NCBI RefSeq assembly: GCF_000374325.1
Contig: NZ_KB894079.1
Location: forward strand, 94,910 to 158,909
Reading direction: 5' to 3'
Source of the DNA: Allofustis seminis DSM 15817
GTDB taxonomy: Bacteria; Bacillota; Bacilli; Lactobacillales; Carnobacteriaceae_A
Length of the DNA stretch: 64,000 nucleotides
Every line of letters starts with the position of its first letter. The first letter of the stretch is position 1. Below are positions 50,801 through 59,212 of the stretch, piece after piece. The notes beneath the pieces are model-generated. The model made no database searches, was not told the DNA's origin, and saw nothing but the letters and a program-made list of their open reading frames with translations. The translations under genes were made by a program, and so were the position numbers.

Positions 50801-51396
50801 TTGATGAATATCAAGTTGTTTTTGAGAGATTTGAATTCTTATCACAACAACAATCGGATTTAATTGAAGCAAAACAAAAACTATTTGACACAATGGATAA
50901 AATGGATCATGAAGTAAAATATCGCTTTAAAGAAACTTTCGAAAAAATACAAGAACAATTTGCGGTAGTCTTTCCACAAATGTTCGGTGGTGGGAAAGCA
51001 GAGTTACAACTTACCAACCCTTCTGATTTACTCGAAACAGGTATTGAAATAATTGCTCAACCTCCTGGAAAACAATTAACACGGTTAAGTTTGCTTTCTG
51101 GTGGAGAGCGAGCGTTGACTGCCATTTCGCTACTATTTGCTATTATTCGTGTTCGTCCTATTCCATTTTGCATTTTAGATGAGGTGGAATCCTCTTTGGA
51201 TGAAGCAAATGTTTCGCGATTTGGAAGTTATTTACAAGAATTTGAAAATCAGACACAATTTATTGTTATCACTCACCGAAAAGGTACAATGGAAGAAGCC
51301 GATCGATTGTATGGGGTTACCATGCAAGAACAGGGCATCTCTAAATTAGTATCTGTCAGTCTGAAAGAAGCGGAAGGGATGGATCATGTTGTTTAA
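47830..51396 (+). CDS. smc: Chromosome segregation protein SMC
   Basis: Condensin ATPase that organises and segregates the chromosome. The 1188-residue protein has the N-terminal head with Walker A VGPNGSGKSNLIEAI, two long coiled coils (about 170-500 and 670-1000), the hinge (about 510-665, IIGTVAELIDIPSQY to GGSMTGGDSAG) and the C-terminal head with signature LSLLSGGERALTAISL and Walker B FCILDEVESSLDEAN. ScpA and ScpB are not in the window. Its last 11 nt overlap the next gene. Confidence 0.97.
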   Translation: MKIKQLKIKGFKSFANETVLDFNEGFTAIVGPNGSGKSNLIEAIRWVMGEQSAKSLRGGRMHDVIFSGTKLRPALNIATVELILDNEDRFLPIDFDEVSILRRISKTGESLYQINQQDCRLKDIVDLFLDSGLGKESFSVISQGQVEAIFNAKPEDRRAIFEEVAGVFKYKTQKETAEKKLEKTQENLDRVQDILYEIEKQINPLKEQAEKAELYQEKRNKLSDLDIAVTVSQIEKYAHEQKETKHVTGEISEEIQQIHKQKFTQNAALAQHQGQLDEIESEQIALNRELLELTQQVERNEAALSLLSEKKKHQEIYKKEKQIAIEQLHEQNKNIKRALDQNQAELDNIREQLQVKINEIERIEKNRQQLETNPEKILAELRDDYLIQMQELTQVTNQIEYAKKEREKNEALFTRLKEERHHFEEECKARRTTYDQLQKALDKNKKQLVQLLSDHQTLMTQIEQQEEVVVAKQKRWQDVQETLHRAQMEYRTLTEMQENYTGYYAGVRAVMKNQAQIEGIIGTVAELIDIPSQYLTALDTALASTSQFIVTEDEKGAQRAIAYLKKTRKGRATFLPLTSIKARKIDAKSYHQIKDMPGFLAVANEIVSIETHAKKVAEHLLGHTIIAQDLKSATALAREINHRYKVVTLEGDVINPGGSMTGGDSAGRNKAQPIFMQQEKQRQIEIIMKEAQQTLPIVEQKYKKSQKELDALKEQLDEINEKGAQTRQLEQQELADLKTLNIQLEQSERALKGIDFEWSEAELSQNEVQLQYENAIDQKQHLTNKVAELKEQMDRLQLKQEDLVAEKDKLFQEGQALQLQKQEINEQHAILLTEIRQLQQNLSENDNKKNSLMDELEQAHQEKAIYSKEELLNKKEKITAQMAQVNTKLTALQSLQKQLRSEIEHLNQEVVVLTESGEKYNEQLNALKVSYSKRDVKLDYLLQYLVEEYQVSYEEARFINSESLDINKAQSTVKQLKNEIKALGPVNLSAIDEYQVVFERFEFLSQQQSDLIEAKQKLFDTMDKMDHEVKYRFKETFEKIQEQFAVVFPQMFGGGKAELQLTNPSDLLETGIEIIAQPPGKQLTRLSLLSGGERALTAISLLFAIIRVRPIPFCILDEVESSLDEANVSRFGSYLQEFENQTQFIVITHRKGTMEEADRLYGVTMQEQGISKLVSVSLKEAEGMDHVV

Positions 51397-52234
51397 AAAA
51401 TTTGACATTCGTTTAATTGTTACTGACTTAGATGGTACATTGCTTGCTAATGATGGCAGTGTGCCAAGAGAAAATGTTGAGATGATTGAAATGGCTAAAG
51501 CTTCTGGAATTCAAGTGGTTATCTGTACGGGACGGCCCCTGCGTTCCATGCAGTACTTGCTAGATGCATTAAATTTTACTGATAAGAATGATTTGGTCTG
51601 TACATATAATGGAGGACTCATCCAATATGCTTTAAGCGGTGAAGTCTTGCATCAAGAAACATTATCCATCAGTGATGCCAAAGAAATGGAAAATATGGCA
51701 AGTGGGCTCAATTTACCTTTATGTTTAGTCGATTTAGATGCGATCTATGAGTTGCCTTATCCCGAAAATGCTCCTTCCGTCTATCAACTGAATCGTCGCT
51801 ATAATCCCCAAGATGATGGTGGATTAAAATTCCGTTCGATTCAATTAGAACAAATGCCTGCAGATTGGGCAATTAATAAAATGGTCATCGCACGTCCAAA
51901 AAATGAGCTAGATGCAGCGACTCCAAATATTCCTAAGAAATATTTTGAAAAATATAATATATTTAAAACACAACCTGATTTTTTAGAAATTGTGTCTAAA
52001 AAAGCCAATAAAGGTTATGCTATTAAATATTTACAAGAACATTTAAATTTAAAGCCATCACAAATCATGGGAATTGGTGACCAGGAAAATGATATTTCGT
52101 TGATTGAAGCTGCAGGATTCGGGGTGGCAATGGGAAATGCCATTGCTCCAGCCAAAGAAGTGGCACAATTTGTAACTAAAACAAATGAAGAAGCAGGATT
52201 TGCTTACGCAGTACAAAAGATATTATCTGAGTAG
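51386..52234 (+). CDS. Cof-type HAD-superfamily hydrolase
   Basis: 282-residue phosphatase with HAD motif I VTDLDGTLLAN, motif II ICTGRPL, the IIB cap domain, the conserved Lys in VSKKANKGYAI and motif III/IV GIGDQENDISLIEAAGFGVAMGNA. Substrate probably a sugar or nucleotide phosphate, unknown. It lies between smc and ftsY, a place where Lactobacillales often encode Cof proteins. ATG 51386 overlaps smc by 11 nt. Confidence 0.9.
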   Translation: MLFKKFDIRLIVTDLDGTLLANDGSVPRENVEMIEMAKASGIQVVICTGRPLRSMQYLLDALNFTDKNDLVCTYNGGLIQYALSGEVLHQETLSISDAKEMENMASGLNLPLCLVDLDAIYELPYPENAPSVYQLNRRYNPQDDGGLKFRSIQLEQMPADWAINKMVIARPKNELDAATPNIPKKYFEKYNIFKTQPDFLEIVSKKANKGYAIKYLQEHLNLKPSQIMGIGDQENDISLIEAAGFGVAMGNAIAPAKEVAQFVTKTNEEAGFAYAVQKILSE

Positions 52235-52262
52235 GATTGAATATATAATGAGGTGAATATTT

Positions 52263-53324
52263 ATGGGATTATGGGACCGAATAAAAAAGGCGGTTTCTTA
52301 TGATTCAGTAGAAGAAAAAGAAGTCATTGAAAAGAAAGATCCTTCGTTACGCGATGATTATCAAAGTATGCGCACCGATCAGGAAGAAGCTTTCGACAGA
52401 CCTATAACATATGAGGAAGGTCTGGCAAAATCAAGAAATACTTTCACACGTCGCTTTAAAGAACTCATGGCAAGTTTTCGATACGAAGATGAAGACTTCT
52501 TTGAAGAATTGGAAGACTTGCTGATTGAGTCAGATGTCGGATTTGAAGCAACAATGGAAATCGCCGATATTATGCGCCACGAAGCCAAAGTAGAAAACAT
52601 TAAGACTGTAAAAGATGCAGAACGCGTGCTTATCCAAACGATGGTTGAAATGTATGAAGCAACTAGTCCAGACCATGTTGAGCTTAAGGTCAATCCAAAA
52701 GGGCCCACTGTTCTTTTATTTGTAGGGGTAAATGGTGTCGGAAAAACAACGACCATTGCAAAATTAGCACACCAATTAATTAAAGAAGGCAATAAAGTTC
52801 TTCTAGCAGCTGGCGACACTTTCCGTGCAGGCGCTATTGAACAACTTCAAGTTTGGGGAAAAAGAGTAGGTGCTGATGTTGTAGCTTCTAAGCAAGGAGC
52901 AGATCCCTCCAGTGTTGTCTTTGATGCTTTGAAACTTGCAAAAGAAAGACAATATGATTACCTACTTGTAGACACTGCGGGAAGATTGCAAAATAAAAAG
53001 AATTTAATGATGGAACTTGAAAAAAAAAATCGTGTCATCCAACGAGAGATTCCAGATGCTCCTCATGAAACGATTATTGTTTTAGATGCTACAACAGGAC
53101 AAAATGCACTAATTCAGGCAAAACAATTTAGAGAAATTACAGCTGTCACAGGTATTGCACTAACAAAAATGGATGGTACTGCAAAAGGTGGTATCGTATT
53201 AGCCATTGGAAAAGAGCTGGGAATTCCTGTGAAATTTGTAGGACTTGGCGAAGGAATGGAAGACTTACGCCGCTTTGAAATTGAGCGATTTGCCTACGGA
53301 TTATTTAAAGATTTAATTTCTTAA
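52263..53324 (+). CDS. ftsY: Signal recognition particle receptor FtsY
   Basis: Membrane-associated SRP receptor GTPase that docks ribosome-SRP complexes at the translocon. The 353-residue protein has a short acidic A region (about 1-55), the helical N domain and the G domain with FVGVNGVGKTTTIAKLA, DTFRAGAIEQL, DTAGRLQNKKNL and TKMDGTAKGG. It is grouped with ylxM and ffh, so most protein parts of the SRP pathway lie together. Confidence 0.96.
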   Translation: MGLWDRIKKAVSYDSVEEKEVIEKKDPSLRDDYQSMRTDQEEAFDRPITYEEGLAKSRNTFTRRFKELMASFRYEDEDFFEELEDLLIESDVGFEATMEIADIMRHEAKVENIKTVKDAERVLIQTMVEMYEATSPDHVELKVNPKGPTVLLFVGVNGVGKTTTIAKLAHQLIKEGNKVLLAAGDTFRAGAIEQLQVWGKRVGADVVASKQGADPSSVVFDALKLAKERQYDYLLVDTAGRLQNKKNLMMELEKKNRVIQREIPDAPHETIIVLDATTGQNALIQAKQFREITAVTGIALTKMDGTAKGGIVLAIGKELGIPVKFVGLGEGMEDLRRFEIERFAYGLFKDLIS

Positions 53325-53335
53325 GGATGATGAAT

Positions 53336-53689
53336 ATGCAACTAGAAAAAATGCTGGAAATGAATCGTTTGCTTTCTTTTTATGGCGATTTGTTGTCGCC
53401 GCGTCAAAGAGAATTTATGAAAGATTATTATGAAGAAGATTTTACATTACAAGAAATTGCCGAAAATAATGAAATTAGTCGGCAAGCGGTTTCCGACAGT
53501 ATTCGAAAAGCGGAGCAATCATTGCAAGATTTTGAAGCAAAATTAAATAATGTCGCCGATTTTAAAGTAAGACGTTGTTTACTTCATACATTAACTGAAT
53601 ACGTAAAAAAAACATATCCTAATGATTTAAAATTACAGCAACTAGTAGAAAATGTCATTCAAAATAAAAGCATAACCGGAGAGGAGTAA
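53336..53689 (+). CDS. ylxM: SRP-associated DNA-binding-like protein YlxM
   Basis: 117-residue UPF0122 protein with a sigma-70 region 4-like helix-turn-helix: FYGDLLSPRQREFMKDYYEE, LQEIAENNEISRQAVSDSIR. It is always next to ffh in Bacilli and reported to be linked to SRP. I chose ATG 53336, spaced from AAGGATG; the ATGs at 53327 and 53330 overlap that site. It is 6 nt ahead of ffh. Confidence 0.9.
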   Translation: MQLEKMLEMNRLLSFYGDLLSPRQREFMKDYYEEDFTLQEIAENNEISRQAVSDSIRKAEQSLQDFEAKLNNVADFKVRRCLLHTLTEYVKKTYPNDLKLQQLVENVIQNKSITGEE

Positions 53690-53695
53690 TAGTTA

Positions 53696-55135
53696 ATGGC
53701 CTTTGAAGGATTAACAAGCCGCATGCAAGCTGCTTTTAATAATTTGAGCAAAAAAGGAAAAGTAACACGCGAAGATGTTGATGTCACAATGCGCGAAATT
53801 CGAGTCGCTTTGTTAGAAGCTGACGTTAACTATAAAGTGGTTCGCGAGTTTGTAAAAGATGTTAAAGAAAAGGCAATTGGTGAAGAAGTTCTTGGAAGCC
53901 TTGAAGGAGGTCAGCATGTTGTTAAAATCGTTAATGACGAGTTGATCGCCTTAATGGGTGGAGAAGTTGAAGATGTTAAGGTGAGTGATATTCCACCGAC
54001 CGTCTATATGATGACGGGGCTTCAAGGAACAGGGAAAACGACCACAGCGGGTAAGCTTGCTAATTATCTAAGAAAAAATAAAAATATGAAGCCGATGCTC
54101 ATTGCAGCAGACGTTTATCGGCCTGCTGCGATTGACCAATTAAAAACTGTCGGAGAGCAATTGGATGTTCCTGTTTTTAGTATGGGGGATCAAGTAAGCC
54201 CAGTTGAAATTGCAAAACGTGGCTTACAAGAAGCAAAAGACCAAAATCGCGACTTGGTCATTATCGATACGGCAGGACGCTTACATATTGATGAAGAATT
54301 AATGGATGAATTGGCGGATATTAAACAAGCTGTAACGCCAGATGAAATTTTCTTAGTCATTGATGCGATGACTGGGCAAGATGCCGTCAATGTGGCGCAA
54401 AATTTCAATGAAGCATTAGACATCACAAGTATTATCTTAACGAAATTAGATGGTGATACTCGCGGTGGAGCGGCACTTTCCATTCGAAAAGTGACAGGAA
54501 AACCGATTAAATTCACTGGGCAAGGTGAAAAACTTGATGCTTTGGAACCATTCCATCCGGACCGAATGGCGAACCGCATTTTGGGCATGGGTGATATTCT
54601 GACATTGATTGAGCGCGCCCAACAAGAAGTGGATGAACAAGAAGCAGAAGCATTAGCACAAAAAATGAAAGAAAATCGTTATGATTTTAATGACTTCATC
54701 AAACAAATGGACCAAATGAGAAATATGGGACCAATGGAAGAATTATTAAAAATGATTCCCGGCGTATCTTCATTGCCAGGCATGGATCAATTTGAAATGG
54801 ATGAACATGAATTGGATCGCATGAAAGCGATTATTCAATCCATGACCCCACTTGAAAGAGAAGATCCAGATATTCTTACGCAAAATCGTCGACGTCGTAT
54901 CGCTAATGGAGCTGGTCGTCCCGTTGCAGAAGTTCATACATTAATCAAACAATTCAAACAATCGCGCGAGATGATGTCTGCAATGACTAATGGCAAGATG
55001 CCGACCGGCCTAAATAAATTATTAGGTGGCGGAGGATTAGGTAATCTTAGCAATATGCTGGGTAATTATGGTGGAGCTAACTTGAATAAACCACATCGCA
55101 ATCGCAAGAAAAAACGTATTCGTCGAAAAAAATAA
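53696..55135 (+). CDS. ffh: Signal recognition particle protein Ffh (SRP54)
   Basis: SRP GTPase binding signal sequences and 4.5S/6S RNA. The 479-residue protein has the N domain, the G domain (MTGLQGTGKTTTAGKLA, DVYRPAAIDQL, DTAGRLHIDEELM, TKLDGDTRGGAALS) and a methionine-rich M domain (about 330-435, FIKQMDQMRNMGPMEELLKM), with a Gly/Asn-rich then basic tail. It follows ylxM with GGAGAGGAG just before. Confidence 0.97.
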   Translation: MAFEGLTSRMQAAFNNLSKKGKVTREDVDVTMREIRVALLEADVNYKVVREFVKDVKEKAIGEEVLGSLEGGQHVVKIVNDELIALMGGEVEDVKVSDIPPTVYMMTGLQGTGKTTTAGKLANYLRKNKNMKPMLIAADVYRPAAIDQLKTVGEQLDVPVFSMGDQVSPVEIAKRGLQEAKDQNRDLVIIDTAGRLHIDEELMDELADIKQAVTPDEIFLVIDAMTGQDAVNVAQNFNEALDITSIILTKLDGDTRGGAALSIRKVTGKPIKFTGQGEKLDALEPFHPDRMANRILGMGDILTLIERAQQEVDEQEAEALAQKMKENRYDFNDFIKQMDQMRNMGPMEELLKMIPGVSSLPGMDQFEMDEHELDRMKAIIQSMTPLEREDPDILTQNRRRRIANGAGRPVAEVHTLIKQFKQSREMMSAMTNGKMPTGLNKLLGGGGLGNLSNMLGNYGGANLNKPHRNRKKKRIRRKK

Positions 55136-55136
55136 T

Positions 55137-55162
55137 CTTGTAAAGCAAAAAAGCTTTACAAG
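55137..55162 (+). other. Perfect hairpin between ffh and rpsP
   Basis: CTTGTAAAGC, loop of six A, GCTTTACAAG: 10 bp. On the plus strand GATTTAAC follows, not a T run; on the minus strand the same hairpin would be followed by ATTATTTTTTTT. It is possibly a processing or 3'-stabilising element for ffh mRNA. Confidence 0.65.
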
Positions 55163-55177
55163 GATTTAACTTTATGT

Positions 55178-55183
55178 TATATT
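55178..55183 (+). promoter_or_regulatory. Possible extended -10 promoter of rpsP-khpA
   Basis: TGTTATATT (hexamer at 55178-55183) lies between the hairpin and rpsP; no clear -35 is seen. Confidence 0.4.
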
Positions 55184-55245
55184 ATACTCCGCGAGTGAAA
55201 AATGCTTTTCATTTCAATTTAAATTATAAGGAGAGTTTATTAAAT

Positions 55246-55518
55246 ATGGCAGTAAAAATTAGATTACAACGTGTAGGATCCAAAAAACGTCCATTCTATC
55301 GTATTGTGGTTGCAGATTCTCGTCGTGCCGCAACAGGACGTATTATCGAAAAAATTGGACATTACAACCCAATCTCACAACCAAAAGAAGTGACGATTGA
55401 TGAAGATCTTGCAATGAAATGGTTAAAAGACGGTGCTAAACCATCTGATACCGTTCGCTCATTATTCTCAGCACAAGGTATTATGGAAAAATTCCATAAT
55501 GAAAAATTAGGCAAATAA
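55246..55518 (+). CDS. rpsP: 30S ribosomal protein S16
   Basis: The 90-residue protein begins [20 protein letters not shown] and has [17 protein letters not shown], full family length. ATG 55246 (MAVKIRL) is the family start, with AAGGAGAG upstream; the frame is open further upstream to 55174 but that part is leader. It is followed by khpA, the normal order. Confidence 0.97.
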   Translation: MAVKIRLQRVGSKKRPFYRIVVADSRRAATGRIIEKIGHYNPISQPKEVTIDEDLAMKWLKDGAKPSDTVRSLFSAQGIMEKFHNEKLGK

Positions 55519-55542
55519 CTTTTTAGATGAAGGATGATAGTT

Positions 55543-55788
55543 ATGACTGATCAGGAAATGCGTAAGTTAATTCGAGCAATTGTTGAGCCTTTGGTGAGCC
55601 ATCCAGAAGCAATCAATTTAGAATTACAAGAAACTGAAGATTTCCATGAATATTTATTATCTGTTCACGAAGAAGATGTGGGACGAGTGATTGGTAAACG
55701 CGGACGCATTGCAAAAGCGATTCGTGCCATTATTTATAGCATTGACTATGATGGTGACAAACGCGTTCGTCTAACAATTCTTGATTAA
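55543..55788 (+). CDS. khpA: KH-domain RNA-binding protein KhpA
   Basis: 81-residue single KH domain protein with the GxxG loop in VGRVIGKRGRIAKAIRAII. With KhpB it affects cell elongation and RNA biology in streptococci and relatives. It is always beside rpsP and rimM. ATG 55543 is spaced from AAGGATG; ATG 55534 overlaps it. Confidence 0.93.
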   Translation: MTDQEMRKLIRAIVEPLVSHPEAINLELQETEDFHEYLLSVHEEDVGRVIGKRGRIAKAIRAIIYSIDYDGDKRVRLTILD

Positions 55789-55797
55789 TGAATAATG

Positions 55798-55826
55798 CCT
55801 CTTACTTTTCAGTAGGAGGTTTTTTT
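55798..55826 (+). terminator. Terminator after khpA
   Basis: CCTCTTACT, loop TTTC, AGTAGGAGG, then seven T. The rimM ribosome site follows 15 nt later, so rimM-trmD depends on read-through or an unseen promoter. Confidence 0.85.
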
Positions 55827-55855
55827 ATAAGAAATGATAAGGAGGCACTCATCGC

Positions 55856-56377
55856 ATGCACTTATTAAAATTAGGAAAAATTGTCAATACACATGGAATA
55901 AAGGGAGAAGTCCGTATCCAATCACTTACAAATCATGCTGAAAATCGTTATCAAAAAGGGCAAGATTTAATTGCAACGCTGAAAGATGGGCAGCAAATTC
56001 ATGTAACTGTTGCAAGCCATCGCGTTCATAAATTGTTTGATTTAGTAAAATTTGTTGAATTTCCATCTATTAATGAAGCAGAGGCTTTAGTTCATGCAGA
56101 ATTATTTATTGATGCCCAGCAGCTGCCAGAAACAGTAGAAGATGAATTTTATATTCATGAAATTATTGGAATGACAGTTATTACAGAAACCCATGAAGTG
56201 CTAGGAACTTTGCATGAGGTGCTTGTTTATCCTGCCAATGATGTTTGGGTGGTTCAGCGTAGCGGGAAAAAAGACTTATTATTACCAGCAATTAAAGAGG
56301 TAATAAAAGCGATAGACTTTGAACAAAAAACTATCGTGGTTCATTTAATGGAAGGTTTGGATGCGGATGAAGATTGA
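55856..56377 (+). CDS. rimM: Ribosome maturation factor RimM
   Basis: 16S rRNA processing factor that binds S19. The 173-residue protein has the N-terminal barrel ([20 protein letters not shown]) and the C-terminal PRC-barrel ([42 protein letters not shown]). AAGGAGG precedes ATG 55856. It overlaps trmD by 11 nt. Confidence 0.95.
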   Translation: MHLLKLGKIVNTHGIKGEVRIQSLTNHAENRYQKGQDLIATLKDGQQIHVTVASHRVHKLFDLVKFVEFPSINEAEALVHAELFIDAQQLPETVEDEFYIHEIIGMTVITETHEVLGTLHEVLVYPANDVWVVQRSGKKDLLLPAIKEVIKAIDFEQKTIVVHLMEGLDADED

Positions 56378-57107
56378 TATTTTAACTTTATTTCCAGAAA
56401 TGTTCACAAGTCCTTTTAATGCATCAATTATTAAACGTGCAATGGACGAAAATATTGTAGAGATTTCAACCTTAGATTTTCGCCAATATGGCATTGGAAA
56501 ACATAAAATAGTAGATGATACCCCTTATGGTGGAGGTGCTGGCATGCTTTTGAAGCCGGAGCCGATATTTGAAGCAATGGACGAGATAAATGCTGCGGAT
56601 CCAACTGCGGAAAAACGCATCATATTGATGGATCCTGCGGGGAAACCTTTTAATCATGAATTGGCGGAAGATTTTTCAAAAAGTGATCATCTGGTTTTTA
56701 TATGTGGACATTATGAAGGCTACGATGAGAGAATTCGTACACTAGTTACGGATGAAGTTTCATTGGGCGATTATGTATTAACGGGTGGTGAATTAGCAGC
56801 TATGGTAATGATTGATGCTACAGTTCGGCTACTTCCAGGTGTTTTAGGGAATGTTGATAGTGCCAAGGAAGATTCTCATGCCTCAGGTTTATTGGAATAT
56901 CCTCATTATACTCGTCCTGCTATGTATCGCGGAATGGAAGTTCCAGAGGTATTAAGAAATGGCAATCATCAACTGATTGAAAAATGGCGACATCAAGAAT
57001 CATTAAAACGTACATATGATCGAAGAAAAGATATGTTAAAAAATTATCCACTAACAGAAGAGGATAAACAATTCATTCAACAACTCATTAATCCAATTCA
57101 AAAATAA
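56367..57107 (+). CDS. trmD: tRNA (guanine(37)-N1)-methyltransferase TrmD
   Basis: SPOUT methyltransferase making m1G37, which prevents frameshifting. The 246-residue protein begins [13 protein letters not shown] and has [46 protein letters not shown] and the C-terminal RRKDML. ATG 56367 is chosen over ATG 56361 by family start. A terminator follows at once; rplS, which follows trmD in most Firmicutes, is not here. Confidence 0.96.
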   Translation: MKIDILTLFPEMFTSPFNASIIKRAMDENIVEISTLDFRQYGIGKHKIVDDTPYGGGAGMLLKPEPIFEAMDEINAADPTAEKRIILMDPAGKPFNHELAEDFSKSDHLVFICGHYEGYDERIRTLVTDEVSLGDYVLTGGELAAMVMIDATVRLLPGVLGNVDSAKEDSHASGLLEYPHYTRPAMYRGMEVPEVLRNGNHQLIEKWRHQESLKRTYDRRKDMLKNYPLTEEDKQFIQQLINPIQK

Positions 57108-57116
57108 CAATATAAA

Positions 57117-57149
57117 TTAAAAGACACTCTTTTAGAGTGTCTTTTAATT
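57117..57149 (+). terminator. Terminator after trmD
   Basis: TTAAAAGACACTCT, loop TTT, AGAGTGTCTTTTAA: a perfect 14 bp stem whose 3' arm supplies the T run. Confidence 0.9.
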
Positions 57150-57170
57150 TATTAGAAAGTAGGAAGATTA

Positions 57171-57878
57171 ATGATTTATTATGTCGGATTATTGGGACTG
57201 ATTTTTGGATCATTCTTTAATGTTGTGGGATATAGATATCTTTGGGATGACTTTTGGAGGCAATCGCGTTCATATTGTCCTTTTTGTCATCAAACATTAT
57301 CATTTATAGAATTAATACCTATCTTTTCTTATCTTTTTCAAAAAGGACGCTGTCGTACATGTCATCAGCTCATTCACTGGAGCTATCCTTTAATTGAATT
57401 AATGACTGCGATGAGTTGGATGCTATGTTTTAAATTTTCATCATCATGGGCAGAATTTCTTTTGTTGACGGCCTTTTTTAGTATTTTAATCATTTTAACA
57501 GCCATCGACTGTAAGCATTTTCTCCTTCCTAATGAGTGGCTCTTTATTTTAGGATTTTGGCTAATGTTTCAGCAGTTATTCTATCAACAGTCATTATTTT
57601 TAGGTGTGATTCGAGCAAGTATTTTATTTTTGGTGGCAATATGTGTTTATCGTTTGATGGAACATAAGATAGGAGCAGGAGATATTAAAATGTTGTGTGT
57701 GCTAGCGATTGGTTTTACATTTCAAGAACTTATCTGGATCTTATTTATTTCGTCTGCAGTGGCATTGATAATGATAGGCGGTTTGTTGATTCGAAAAAAA
57801 TTAGAATGGAAAAGTCAAATTCCTTTCGGCCCTTTTCTAGCAATTGGAACAATGGTTGTGACATTATTCATGAGATAG
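57171..57878 (+). CDS. comC: Type IV prepilin peptidase (ComC/PilD family, A24)
   Basis: Membrane aspartyl protease that processes prepilins, in Firmicutes those of the competence pseudopilus. The 235-residue polytopic protein has the N-terminal GSFFNVVGYRY, a Cys4 zinc module (CPFC near residue 33 and CRTC near residue 60), catalytic Asp in TAIDCKHFLLPNEW and the GAGDIKML motif with the second Asp. AGGAAG precedes ATG 57171. The comG substrates are not in the window, so competence is suggested but not shown. Confidence 0.92.
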   Translation: MIYYVGLLGLIFGSFFNVVGYRYLWDDFWRQSRSYCPFCHQTLSFIELIPIFSYLFQKGRCRTCHQLIHWSYPLIELMTAMSWMLCFKFSSSWAEFLLLTAFFSILIILTAIDCKHFLLPNEWLFILGFWLMFQQLFYQQSLFLGVIRASILFLVAICVYRLMEHKIGAGDIKMLCVLAIGFTFQELIWILFISSAVALIMIGGLLIRKKLEWKSQIPFGPFLAIGTMVVTLFMR

Positions 57879-57883
57879 TCGCC

Positions 57884-57912
57884 ATGAAATCTATTGCGCC
57901 ATGTGGTACACT
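57884..57912 (+). promoter_or_regulatory. Possible promoter of ypiA-reoY-mazG-cca
   Basis: ATGAAA (57884-57889), 17 bp, TACACT (57907-57912), with TGG just before, an extended -10. It lies after the comC stop and 34 nt before ypiA. Confidence 0.5.
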
Positions 57913-57946
57913 TATTAACAAGAATACAAAGAATGGGTGGGTCAGA

Positions 57947-59203
57947 ATGTCCTATACAGAAGAGATTATACATGCCATTGAAAAAGGACAAGTTGATGAG
58001 ATACATCATTTAGTGCATGGCGCATTGCTTGGAGATTCCGTTGAAGAATTATATCAACTACTCGATATAGTATATCAAGTCGGATTCAACGAGGAATCTT
58101 ATATGATCGCAAAATATTTAGACTCAAAATTAGATGATGATGAGATGAAAATAATATTATCTGAGATTTCATTTGATAATGGCGAAGATGTGGAAGGCTT
58201 ACAGTGGCTCCAGAAAATAAATAAAAATAATGCAACATATCCTAAAGCATTATTGGTGATGGCGGATTATTATCAAAGTAATGGTTTTCCAGAGGTCAGC
58301 GAACAGAAGTTGAAAGAAGCAGAAGAGATACTTCCTCAAGAGCCAATTATTCAATTTGCATTAGCAGAGTTATATTATTTTATGCAAGAATGGCACAAAG
58401 CAGAGCACTATTACCAAGAGCTGATTAAAAATGAATTGACTGAAATTGCAGGCATTTCATTGAAGTCCAGACTTGCAGCAATTCAAGGCATTCAAGGTGA
58501 GTTGGATGAAGCGGTTCATTCTTATCAAGAAGCAGTTGAAACTCATCCACATATTGATACCCATTTTCAGTTAGGTTTTTTATATTTTCAAAAAAGAGAT
58601 TTTGACAAGGCAGAATTAGCCTTTAAAGAGGTGCTGGCACTTGACCCTAATTATTGGGCAGTCTATCCATTACTTGTTAAATTATATATAGAAAAATCAG
58701 AACATGAAAAAGCACTAGAGGCTGTCAATTTGGGGATTATGCGCGATGAATTAAATAGTGAGCTATATTTATTACGTGCGGAACTTTATCTTCATAATAA
58801 TGACTTTGAATCCGCGGTGGCAGACTTCGAATCTGCTATTCAACTTGATGGGGAAAATGACTTAAATTATTTGCGACTTATTGATATTCTTATGGATCGC
58901 GGTGATGATGAGCGAATCATAACGTTGATTCAAACGGCTCCAGAAAGTATCAAAAAATCACCCGAGATTATGTGGCACTTGGCCCAAGCTTATAATCATT
59001 TAGAAGAATTGTCTCTTGCAGCTGATACATATGCTCAAGCTGCTGGCTTGCTGCAGACAGATGAACAATTCCTTAAAGATTATTATGATTTTTTAATTTA
59101 TAGTGGTGATAGTGATAAGAGTCAACATATTGGAAAACGTTATATGCGTTTAAATCCTGATGACTATGAATTTGAAGAGCAATTTCTTCAACGATTTGAA
59201 TGA
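57947..59203 (+). CDS. ypiA: Tetratricopeptide repeat protein (YpiA-like)
   Basis: 418-residue soluble protein built almost entirely of TPR-like helix pairs (for example LAELYYFMQEWHKAEHYYQ, LGFLYFQKRDFDKAELAFKE, RAELYLHNNDFESAVADFES). It is followed by reoY, as ypiA-ypiB in B. subtilis; there the pair is linked to proteolytic control of MurA and cell-wall precursor supply. Start ATG 57947 has GGTGGG upstream. The open frame before it overlaps comC and is rejected. Confidence 0.82.
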   Translation: MSYTEEIIHAIEKGQVDEIHHLVHGALLGDSVEELYQLLDIVYQVGFNEESYMIAKYLDSKLDDDEMKIILSEISFDNGEDVEGLQWLQKINKNNATYPKALLVMADYYQSNGFPEVSEQKLKEAEEILPQEPIIQFALAELYYFMQEWHKAEHYYQELIKNELTEIAGISLKSRLAAIQGIQGELDEAVHSYQEAVETHPHIDTHFQLGFLYFQKRDFDKAELAFKEVLALDPNYWAVYPLLVKLYIEKSEHEKALEAVNLGIMRDELNSELYLLRAELYLHNNDFESAVADFESAIQLDGENDLNYLRLIDILMDRGDDERIITLIQTAPESIKKSPEIMWHLAQAYNHLEELSLAADTYAQAAGLLQTDEQFLKDYYDFLIYSGDSDKSQHIGKRYMRLNPDDYEFEEQFLQRFE

Positions 59204-59212
59204 GGGTTGCAA

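Noticed and set aside
55174-55245. 24-residue N-terminal extension of ribosomal protein S16
   Set aside because: S16 begins at MAVKIRL; the upstream part holds the promoter-like and leader sequence.
57695-57946. N-terminal extension of the TPR protein
   Set aside because: The region overlaps comC in another frame, has no TPR pattern and no ribosome site; ATG 57947 is a good start.
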